Shown here piece after piece: positions 57,391 through 64,000 of a stretch of DNA of 64,000 bases. A program made the translations under genes and the position numbers. The stretch spans positions 1-64,000 of the forward strand of contig DJSW01000007.1 of NCBI GenBank assembly GCA_002439085.1, given 5' to 3'. The number at the start of each line of letters is the position of its first letter. The stretch's first letter is position 1. Below the pieces are notes generated by a model. It was not told the DNA's origin, searched no databases, and saw only the letters and a program-made list of their open reading frames with translations. The DNA comes from Alphaproteobacteria bacterium UBA6324. GTDB taxonomy: Bacteria; Pseudomonadota; Alphaproteobacteria; CAAGCB01; CAG-977.

Positions 57391-58050
57391 ATGGTTTCCA
57401 AAAAAATAGCGGTCGTCCTGTCCGGCTGCGGCGTCATGGACGGTTCCGAAATCCACGAAGCCGTCACCGCCATGCTGGCGATCGAACAACAGGGCGGAAC
57501 TTATCATTGTTTTGCGCCCGAAGGCGAACAGGCCGCCGTTGTCAACCACGCGACGAAACAACCCGTCAATGAAATCCGCAAAATGCCCGCCGAATCCGCC
57601 CGCATCGCGCGCGGCGACATTTCCCTGTTGCGGTCGTTCAAAATCGGCGATTACGACGCCGTTTTGTTTCCGGGGGGAATGGGCGCCGTTTTAAACTTGT
57701 GCGATTTCGCGCGCAAAGGCAAAGACTGTTCCGTCAACCCCGATGTCGAACGCGTGATCAGGGAAACGCACGCGGCAAAAAAGCCGATCGTCGCCCTGTG
57801 CATCGCCCCCGTTTTGATCGCCCGCGTATTAAAAGGCGTAACCGTCACAATCGGCAACGATCCCGAAACATCCATGGCGATCAAAGCCATGGGCGGCGTT
57901 CCGGAAATCTGTTCCGCCGCGCAGGTGTGCGTTGACAAAGTCAACAAAATCATCACGACCCCGTGCTATATGCTGGACAAGAGTTTGAAAGAGGTCGCGC
58001 AAAGCACGTCCAACGCCGTTCGCGACCTGATGGCCATGCTGTCGGAATAA
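57391..58050 (+). CDS. elbB: Glyoxalase/DJ-1-like protein ElbB
   Basis: The 219-residue protein starts at 57391 (MVSKKIAVVLSGCGVMDGS). The features are IHEAVTAMLAIEQQGG, VLFPGGMGAVLNLCDFA, and the nucleophile elbow ALCIAPVLIA (Cys), as in the isoprenoid biosynthesis glyoxalase ElbB of the DJ-1/PfpI family. Activity on glyoxal has been reported for the E. coli protein. A longer frame upstream is not plausible. A clear terminator follows. Confidence 0.94.
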   Translation: MVSKKIAVVLSGCGVMDGSEIHEAVTAMLAIEQQGGTYHCFAPEGEQAAVVNHATKQPVNEIRKMPAESARIARGDISLLRSFKIGDYDAVLFPGGMGAVLNLCDFARKGKDCSVNPDVERVIRETHAAKKPIVALCIAPVLIARVLKGVTVTIGNDPETSMAIKAMGGVPEICSAAQVCVDKVNKIITTPCYMLDKSLKEVAQSTSNAVRDLMAMLSE

Positions 58051-58069
58051 AGCGTTTTTCACAGATACA

Positions 58070-58107
58070 AAAACGGGTCGCAATTTCTTGCGACCCGTTT
58101 TTTTTTG
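58070..58107. terminator. Bidirectional terminator
   Basis: The stem AAACGGGTCGCAA/TTGCGACCCGTTT with a 4-base loop is followed by a long T run. It separates elbB and rpsI, which converge. Confidence 0.9.
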
Positions 58108-58119
58108 AACACCGTCCGA

Positions 58120-58602
58120 TTAACGTTTCGAGAACTGGTAGCTGCGGCGGGCTTTCGCTTTGCCGTATTTTTTACGTTCAACGACACGCGGATCGCGGGT
58201 CAGGAAACCGGCGCGTTTCAACGCGGTGTGCAATTCCGGTTCAAAATTGTCCAAGCAACGGCTCAACCCGTGACGGACGGCACCGGCCTGACCGGACAAA
58301 CCGCCGCCCGTGACCGTAACGACAACGTCGAACTGGCCGACGCGGTTCGTCACTTCAAACGGCTGGTTGATGATCATGCGCAAAACGGGACGGGAGAAGT
58401 ATTTTTCAACGTCCACGCCGTTGATCGTCATTTTGCCGGATCCCATTTTGATCCAAACGCGGGCGCTGGCGTCTTTGCGGCGACCCGTCGCATAAGCGCG
58501 GCCGAATTTGTCTTTCTTCGGTTCACGAACGACAACCGTTTCGGCAACGGGAGCCGCGGCCGTCGCGGCCATTTCTTTTTTCAGATCTTCTAAGCCAGCC
58601 AT
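58120..58602 (-). CDS. rpsI: 30S ribosomal protein S9
   Basis: S9 lies in the 30S head with its tail near the P-site tRNA. The 160-residue protein has GRRKDASARVWIK, the family block VTVTGGGLSGQAGAVRHGLSR and the basic end ERKKYGKAKARRSYQFSKR. The N-terminal 30-residue extension rich in Ala/Val/Glu is common in alphaproteobacteria. It follows rplM by 3 bases. Confidence 0.98.
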   Translation of the reverse strand: MAGLEDLKKEMAATAAAPVAETVVVREPKKDKFGRAYATGRRKDASARVWIKMGSGKMTINGVDVEKYFSRPVLRMIINQPFEVTNRVGQFDVVVTVTGGGLSGQAGAVRHGLSRCLDNFEPELHTALKRAGFLTRDPRVVERKKYGKAKARRSYQFSKR

Positions 58603-58605
58603 GGA

Positions 58606-59067
58606 TTATTTCCTCTTATTCTTCGGGTTCAAAGCGGCGACATCCAGAACTTCGGGGTTCTGGGCGGCGTGCGGGTGTTCGGCGCCGGCGTAAACGCGCA
58701 GGTTCGTCATCTGTTTGCGCCCCAGCGGGTTGCGGGTGATCATGCGTTCAACGGCTTTGATGATCACGCGTTCGGGATGTTCGCCCGCGATGACTTTGCC
58801 GGCCGTGACGCTCTTGATGCCGCCCGGATGGCCGGTGTGGCGATAGTACACTTTGTCTTCCAGCTTTTTGCCGGTCAGATGCACTTTTTCGGCGTTGATG
58901 ATGACGACGCAGTCGCCGCAATCAACGTGCGGAGTGAAACAGGTTTTGTGCTTGCCGCGCAAAATCTTGGCGACAATGCTGGCCAAACGTCCCAAGACCA
59001 AATCTTCGGCATCGATCAGATACCATTTCTTTTGGACTTCAGACGGCTTAACGGATAAGGTCTGCAT
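58606..59067 (-). CDS. rplM: 50S ribosomal protein L13
   Basis: L13 is an early assembly protein of the 50S subunit. The 153-residue protein has RLASIVAKILRGKHKTCFTPH, VVIINAEKVHLTGKKLEDKVYYRHTGHPGG in parts and the end ARVYAGAEHPHAAQNPEVLD-type segment. It is first in the rplM-rpsI operon. Start MQTLSVKPSEVQKKW is typical for the group. Confidence 0.98.
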   Translation of the reverse strand: MQTLSVKPSEVQKKWYLIDAEDLVLGRLASIVAKILRGKHKTCFTPHVDCGDCVVIINAEKVHLTGKKLEDKVYYRHTGHPGGIKSVTAGKVIAGEHPERVIIKAVERMITRNPLGRKQMTNLRVYAGAEHPHAAQNPEVLDVAALNPKNKRK

Positions 59068-59321
59068 TTAGTTTTGTTCCTTACAATTACAGTTTAAAAA
59101 CTGCGGTTAAGGTATAACGCCCGCCGGAATAAGTCAACATTTTTTATCACAAAAAAATCTATGAAATTCAATATGTTGCAAAGTTGGTATTATTTTACCC
59201 ACTCACCTTCCCTTTGAAATCGCGCCGTTCGCGCGAAATCCGGCGAAACGGAAAAACGTTTCTTTCCGCGCCGCGATCATTTATACTGGCGCGCAGTGAA
59301 TTATTATATAAGGAGTCGTCC

Positions 59322-60218
59322 ATGTCCCTGCGCACCGCCGTGCTGATCCCCTGCTATAACGAAGAAGCCACCGTCGCCGATGTCGTCGCCATGGCGCGCA
59401 AGGCTTTGCCCAACGCGGCGGTTTACGTTTACGACAACAACTCGACGGACAAAACGGCCGAGCTGGCCGCGCGGGCGGGGGCGATCGTGCGCGCCGTCCC
59501 CCAGCAGGGCAAAGGCAGCGTCGTGCGCCGGATGTTCGCGGACATCGACGCGGACGTGTACGTCATGACGGACGGGGACATGACTTACGACCTGACCGCC
59601 GCCCCGCGCCTGATCGACACGTTGATCAAAGGGCAAAAGGATATGGTCGTCGGCACGCGCAGGGAAACGGAGCAGGCCGCCTATCCTCTGTTTCACCGAT
59701 TCGGCAACGCTTTTCTGACGGGATTGGTGCGTTTCCTGTTCGGCATCCGGCAAACGGATATGCTGTCGGGGCTGCGCGTTTTTTCCAAACGCTACGTCAA
59801 AACGTTTTCCGCACGGTCAAACGGGTTTGAAATCGAAACGGAACTGAACGTTTTCACCGCGATGAACAACCTGCCGTTCGCCGAAGTCGAAACCGACTAT
59901 TTCGCCCGACCGGAGGGATCGTTCCGCAAACTTTCCACGTTCAAAGACGGATTCAAAATCGCGTGGATGATCGCCCGCCTGATCATGTCGGAACGCCCCG
60001 CCCTGTTTTACGGCGCGCTGGCGTTTTTATCGCTGGCCGCGACGTTCGTCCTTGAATTTTTAATGCCGGACATCGCCTTTCCCGCCGGATTGTGGCTGTT
60101 CTGCGGATTCTGGTTTTTCCTGTTTTGCGCCGTTTTGCGCGACGGCCAGCTGAAAAACCGGCGCGAATCCGTGCGACTGGCCTATCTGGCGCACCCGTTC
60201 GCCGCCGGACAGGATTAA
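59322..60218 (+). CDS. Glycosyltransferase family 2 (dolichol-phosphate mannosyltransferase-like)
   Basis: With ATG 59322 the protein has 298 residues. It has the GT-A start AVLIPCYNEEATVADVVAMA, the DxD-type DGDMTYDL (about 87-94) and MLSGLRVFSKRYVKTF, then two C-terminal membrane segments (ALFYGALAFLSLAATFVLEF, GLWLFCGFWFFLFCAVL). It resembles enzymes that move a sugar to a lipid carrier. It may serve surface polysaccharide synthesis. Confidence 0.88.
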   Translation: MSLRTAVLIPCYNEEATVADVVAMARKALPNAAVYVYDNNSTDKTAELAARAGAIVRAVPQQGKGSVVRRMFADIDADVYVMTDGDMTYDLTAAPRLIDTLIKGQKDMVVGTRRETEQAAYPLFHRFGNAFLTGLVRFLFGIRQTDMLSGLRVFSKRYVKTFSARSNGFEIETELNVFTAMNNLPFAEVETDYFARPEGSFRKLSTFKDGFKIAWMIARLIMSERPALFYGALAFLSLAATFVLEFLMPDIAFPAGLWLFCGFWFFLFCAVLRDGQLKNRRESVRLAYLAHPFAAGQD

Positions 60219-60257
60219 GGTTGATTTTTCAAACGATATAAGCCATAGTCTATTGCC

Positions 60258-61592
60258 ATGAACACGCAAAACGAAACATATTCCGCCCCCGCTTTCGCGG
60301 ACTTTTCCTTTGATCGGGAAAGGGACATCCCGTTCGGCGTCCCCATTCACATCGAATTGGACGACAACGGCGGCGTGGTCGAATTGCGTTCGTTTTACGA
60401 AGCGGGCGTTTTCGCCGCCGGCGAATTGAAAGCGTGGCACGACATCATCGGATCGGAAACGTCCGACAAACCGTTCATCCAGAAAATCATCGACTTTCAG
60501 CTGCAAACGCCGCGGTCGATCCTGAACGCCGCCCGTTCCGTTTTGAACACGGAAATGTCCGCGGCCGAGGGTTTTTCCATCATCCGCAAGGATTTAAACG
60601 CCTATTTAGGGTTCAAGTGCATCCATTCGCAAGGCACGCTGGGACAGATGGCGACGATCATGTATCGCTACGAACCGATGCTGATGGGCATACTGGCCGG
60701 CGCGACGGGCGCGGCGCCCCTGACGGACGCGGCCGGCTTCGGCACGTCGGCCGACGCGGAAAGCTTCACGTTCGGGTACGCTTTCACCCTGCAATTCAGA
60801 ACGAATGTCCAACCGGAAATGCTTGACGGCAAAGTGTCGGAAACCCTGCGCAAAATCAACGGCATCATCCGCCGCGTCGAATTGGCGGAAAAGCAGATCA
60901 AACCGATTGAAAGCGAACACTTTGCCCTGCAACAAGGGATTGAAGAGGCGCGCCGCCAGCTGCAGATGTACCGCAACGACGTCGCGCAATACGTTTCCCA
61001 ACTGGTGGCCGAAATCAAACAAACGTCGGACAGCGCGGTCGGCGCGATGTGGGATCAGCTGAACCTGATTCAAAACGACCACGAACGCCAGCTGGCCGCT
61101 TTGCGTCAAAGCGTCGCCAGCCGCATCCGTTACGGCACGGCGTTGGATTATTGGAACGACCAGCTGAACCAGAATCAGACCAAAGCCAACCAGATGACGG
61201 GTTGGTACGTCATTTCCGGCCTGTTTTCGATCACGGCCGTTTTGGCGATCGTCGCGGGCATTTCGTTTAAAATGCCGAACATCTCGACGTTTATGAGCAT
61301 CGTCACGCTGGGATTGCCGATTGCGATCGCCTGCGGGTTGCTGTTCATGTTGCTTCAGACGCGCACCCGTTATGAAAAGGTCGCCGTGCAGGCGCAGGAA
61401 AAGGTGTCGATGCTGGAAACGCTGGCGGCGTTGGAAACCGAAGGCAAAGCGAAGGATGAAGACCGCGAGGGCATATTGGAAAACATTTTCCAAACCAGCT
61501 TTGCCCCGCAACCGGCCGCCCCCGCCCATTCCGCCGCGACCGCGACACCCTCCCCCGCCGCCGAAACCGCCGAACAAAACGACCGGCCGTAA
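60258..61592 (+). CDS. Membrane protein with coiled coil (DUF6161-like, tentative)
   Basis: The 444-residue protein has a soluble N-terminal half, a helical coiled-coil-like middle (residues about 200-300, with RRVELAEKQIKPIESEH and EIKQTSDSAVGAM), ALDYWNDQLNQNQTKAN before the first membrane segment (MTGWYVISGLFSITAVLAIV), and a second segment (TLGLPIAIACGLLFMLL). The tail is Pro/Ala-rich. The YW-x-x-Q pattern followed by two membrane helices resembles DUF6161, but the match is only suggested. Confidence 0.6.
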   Translation: MNTQNETYSAPAFADFSFDRERDIPFGVPIHIELDDNGGVVELRSFYEAGVFAAGELKAWHDIIGSETSDKPFIQKIIDFQLQTPRSILNAARSVLNTEMSAAEGFSIIRKDLNAYLGFKCIHSQGTLGQMATIMYRYEPMLMGILAGATGAAPLTDAAGFGTSADAESFTFGYAFTLQFRTNVQPEMLDGKVSETLRKINGIIRRVELAEKQIKPIESEHFALQQGIEEARRQLQMYRNDVAQYVSQLVAEIKQTSDSAVGAMWDQLNLIQNDHERQLAALRQSVASRIRYGTALDYWNDQLNQNQTKANQMTGWYVISGLFSITAVLAIVAGISFKMPNISTFMSIVTLGLPIAIACGLLFMLLQTRTRYEKVAVQAQEKVSMLETLAALETEGKAKDEDREGILENIFQTSFAPQPAAPAHSAATATPSPAAETAEQNDRP

Positions 61593-61637
61593 CCGTTTTC
61601 CGGCCGCGCTGTTTGCACTAACCGCAAAAAGCGAAGA

Positions 61638-62465
61638 TCATTTCCACTTTCTTTTCAAAAAAGCGGTGGCCGGTTTTTCGACATATTTATGAACGAACAC
61701 GCCCAGCACCCAAGACAGCAAGACCGTCCCCGCTATAACAAAACCGTTGTGTTGTTGCAAAAATGAAAACCGTTTGTACCAATGCAGCACGACATCCATT
61801 TCCAAAAACCAGTGCGTCATGTAAATAGCAAAGGAACAAGCGGATATTTTCGCAAAAAACGGGCGGTTGAAAAATCGTGAAACTGCGCCCTGCTTCATAC
61901 CGAACAACAAAATCAGTCCAGCGAAACAGACGACGGCGAAAATCTTGTTTTCCGGACACGCGCCTTTTACAAACACGATGGCGGCGGCATAAAGCGTCAA
62001 CGCGATTTCCGCAATTGTGCAAAACAATGCGTTCGCCGGTTTTCGTTTTTGAAATGCCAGATAAAGCGACGCCGTAAAATACCCCAATCCAATTCCGGCG
62101 ACACCGCGCAGCAAACGAACGGAAAAAACACCGCCGATCATGCCGTCCCAACCGAAATGGCGACAGGCGGCATAGGAAAAGAACGTCAGCAACGCGAAAA
62201 TCAAACGGTTGGATTGGATGTTGCAAATTTTCATCATGTAAAAATAAAACAGGGACACCCAGAACAAAACCGCCAAAAACCAGCTTTGCGGCGGCACAAC
62301 ATCATCCGACAATCCCGTGCTTTGCAAAAACAAAACATTTGAAACCACGGGGACAAGCTTGGCTTTCCCCAAAAAAGCGCACAACAGCAGCAACGGCACG
62401 AAATGTATGATTTTCGATTTGGCGAAATCGAACGTCGTTCTGGCCGGATCAAACGTCAACATCAT
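61638..62465 (-). pseudogene. Acyltransferase 3-family protein, C-terminal part after in-frame TGA
   Basis: This 275-codon piece (from MMLTFDPART) continues the frame at 62505-63047. The 13 codons between them read LGVEFFFILSGFF, which follows the acyltransferase 3 signature and shows that only a TGA codon separates the two. There are about eight hydrophobic segments (for example VPLLLLCAFLGKAKLV, FLAVLFWVSLFYFYMMK). No good ribosome site is near this start, so it is probably not made on its own. Confidence 0.65.
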
Positions 62466-62504
62466 AAAAAAGCCGGATAAAATGAAAAAGAATTCAACCC
62501 CCAG

Positions 62505-63047
62505 TCAACCTTCGTTAACGATATCCAGTCTTTCCGTCAAATGATAAACGACGATCCCGAACGTGAAAACCAAACGCAGAAATTCCATGTTCATCATCGC
62601 CGGAACCTTGTCATCAAACGGCCTTACGCCATTCACAACCGTGTGCCACAGGCAAAAATACAAAAATCCCAGCAGCAGAAAAACTTTAAAATCGAAATGC
62701 GCGGCGGGTTTGAACGTTTGCGAAGACAGCGCGCTCATATCGCGAAAAACGCTTTTTTTATCACCGGCGATTTTAACGTTTGCGATTTGCGTCCCTGCCG
62801 GCGGCGACAAATTCAGCTCCGTCATTTCATCCGCCCATATTCGCGCGGACGCCCTGCCGTTTTTGACTATCCGCGCAGACGCGGAACGAACCGTTCCCGC
62901 CGCGTCTTTGTATGAAATGGCGATTTTTCCGTTTTCAGCCGTTGTTTCGACCGCGATTTTAAACATCGCGTCCAAAAACAAACAACGCGTAAAAAACAGC
63001 GTCGCCGCCGTCAGAAAAAGGATGAAAAACCTCTTTGATCCGGACAT
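62505..63047 (-). pseudogene. Acyltransferase 3-family protein, N-terminal part up to in-frame TGA
   Basis: The start at 63047 (MSGSKRFFILFLTAATLFF) follows GGGAGGGG, a strong ribosome site. A signal-like membrane segment is followed by a periplasmic beta-rich region and then FDFKVFLLLGFLYFCLW, and at the end LRLVFTFGIVVYHLTERLDIVNEG. The next codon is TGA (62507-62505) where the family would expect Trp (EGW-L-G-V-E-F-F-F). The intact protein would have about 469 residues. An O-acyltransferase acting on cell-surface glycans is likely for the intact form. Confidence 0.7.
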
Positions 63048-63060
63048 ATTCCCCTCCCGT

Positions 63061-63299
63061 AAAACCGCCTGAAATCAGGCGGATCGGGGAGTTGAAAATC
63101 ATACCGTGAAAATGACCGATCGACCTTTAAAGCCGTACGATAAAAAATCGGGGCTTCTGAACATACGTCAAGCCCTCCCCGATCCATGGGAATCAGGGAT
63201 ATAATGCCGTCCCGCCATATGCGAAACGGATTGTACGGCGCTTATATCAAACACCGCTCACAGTAAGAGCTTTCTACGGCTCCGCGCCCGCCAAGGCGC
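63061..63299 (-). ncRNA. Structured leader RNA, copy B (putative riboswitch or attenuator)
   Basis: It matches 37141-37396 in sequence blocks and helices: gcg/cgc (63299-63284), gagc/gctc (63282-63267), ccgtttcgc/gcgggacgg (63229-63207, two U-G pairs), gatcggggag/ctccccgatc (63184-63175 with 63091-63082), and the hairpin ccgcctga/tcaggcgg (63082-63065) with four T. The loop CGUAUGUUCAGAA is at 63167-63155. The start of the acyltransferase is 18 bases after the hairpin, and its ribosome site GGGAGGGG could pair with the conserved CUCCCC. Confidence 0.7.
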
Positions 63300-63529
63300 T
63301 GTTGCGGACGAACAATTCATCCGCAATTAACGGCAGGTTACGGAATTTTTCGATCAAATGCAATCGCAAAAACCGCCTGAACCGGCAAGCGAACATATTG
63401 TCCGCTTTTTCATTTGACTCGGCGGGCGGGGTTTGTTATGGTTGATTTTGTAATTTTTCAGCAGTCCTGTTAACGGCTGCAAATCCTGAGGTCACCGTTC
63501 GGTGGCCTTAGTTGTATTCGGAGAGTGTC
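63300..63529 (+). other. Non-coding leader before DUF3800 gene
   Basis: This 230-base stretch has no gene. It contains a short inverted repeat (gaggtcaccgttcggtggcctt, 63489-63510) just upstream of the DUF3800 start. A -10-like taattt lies near 63451. The upstream half is adjacent to copy B of the structured RNA, and could contain its promoter on the minus strand. Confidence 0.4.
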
Positions 63530-64000
63530 TTGGTCAAAATCTGCTACATTGACGAATCCGGCGATTTGGGCACCCTGCCCGTCGAATCCAATCCCGACGG
63601 AAACCACCAGCCCGTTTTGGCCATTGCGGGCATTTTCGCCGATCACGAGGATTTGTACAATCTGACGCACGATTTCATCAAGCTGAAATACCGTTACTAC
63701 CCCGGATTGAACTATCCGACGGACAAATTCCTTGACCGCATCATCCCCGAAATCAAAGGCGCCGACCTGCGCCGCAACGCCATGCGCGGCAGCAAGCGGA
63801 TCAAGCGTCACGCCATCGGTTTTCTGGACAGAATCGTCGATCTGTTTTACAAATACGACATCCGCATCGTCGGCCGCATCTGGGTGAAAATCCCCGGCCA
63901 GCCTTTTAACGGCAAAGCGGTTTACACCTCGTCGATCCAAAGCATCTACACCTATTTCGACAACTATTTGCAGCAAAAGCAGGATTACGGCGTCGTCATC
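63530..64000 (+). CDS. DUF3800 domain protein, partial (3' end outside window)
   Basis: The gene starts at TTG 63530 after ggagag and continues past the right edge (157 codons visible). The opening VKICYIDESGDLGTLPVES is the DUF3800 signature, in which YIDESG is diagnostic; IAGIFADHEDLY and RIIPEIKGADLR follow. DUF3800 has an RNase H-like fold and often occurs in phages, defence islands or genomic islands. An ATG start is not available in frame nearby. Confidence 0.85.
   Translation, partial: MVKICYIDESGDLGTLPVESNPDGNHQPVLAIAGIFADHEDLYNLTHDFIKLKYRYYPGLNYPTDKFLDRIIPEIKGADLRRNAMRGSKRIKRHAIGFLDRIVDLFYKYDIRIVGRIWVKIPGQPFNGKAVYTSSIQSIYTYFDNYLQQKQDYGVVI

Noticed and set aside
62505..62507. TGA read as tryptophan in this organism
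   Set aside because: murA, hisG, hisD, rpiB and other genes use TGA as a normal stop, and no other conserved gene in the window has an in-frame TGA.

Overview
The window looks like a chromosome segment of an uncultured, probably host-associated alphaproteobacterium with roughly even base composition. The evidence is a GcrA cell-cycle regulator, the gene orders murA-hisG-hisD, rpiB-glyA-nrdR-nusB, thrC with an M16 peptidase, and rplM-rpsI, and a short-form HisG. No 16S rRNA is present, so nothing finer can be said. The nrdR-nusB junction lacks the riboflavin genes that many free-living alphaproteobacteria carry there, which fits a reduced metabolism.

Positions 1 to about 25.65 kb are a temperate prophage whose left end lies outside the window. 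Reading leftward are a T7-like (podovirus) virion module (terminase, portal, scaffold, capsid, tail tubular proteins A and B, internal virion proteins), then an HD protein, a helicase, an origin-like repeat region and a TOPRIM primase. At about 17.7 kb a Cro-like gene and a CI-like repressor diverge. Rightward follow a RelE-type toxin-antitoxin pair, a DUF4160/DUF2442/HTH trio, an excisionase-like protein and a tyrosine integrase. A cargo stretch (21.3-25.5 kb) holds small ORFs, two methyltransferases, an ASCH protein, a lipoprotein, and a C4-type antisense RNA in front of a BRO-N antirepressor. The prophage abuts the 3' end of tRNA-Thr(GGU), the likely attachment site.

From 25.8 to 48.5 kb are host genes: murA, hisG, hisD, an ankyrin protein, a TPR lipoprotein, a Nudix hydrolase, the NAD(P)HX repair enzyme, a DUF5662 gene, a 1081-residue autotransporter that looks inserted (its flanks carry a duplicated ~80-bp sequence), a RelA/SpoT-fold gene pair, UDP-glucose dehydrogenase, a DUF4139 protein, gcrA, smpB, dapA and a lytic transglycosylase. 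From 48.6 to 50.2 kb lies a small phage-like island. From 50.3 to 63 kb are an outer-membrane protein, nusB, nrdR, glyA, rpiB, an M16 peptidase, thrC, elbB, rpsI, rplM, a glycosyltransferase, a membrane protein and an acyltransferase gene split by an in-frame TGA. A DUF3800 gene runs off the right edge.

The most unusual item is a pair of related structured RNA elements of about 240-255 nt (37141-37396 and 63061-63299, minus strand). Both end in a terminator-like hairpin just upstream of a cell-surface gene (autotransporter; acyltransferase). Several helices covary between the copies, and wobble pairs favour the minus strand as the RNA strand. They look like a riboswitch or attenuator class that I do not recognise.
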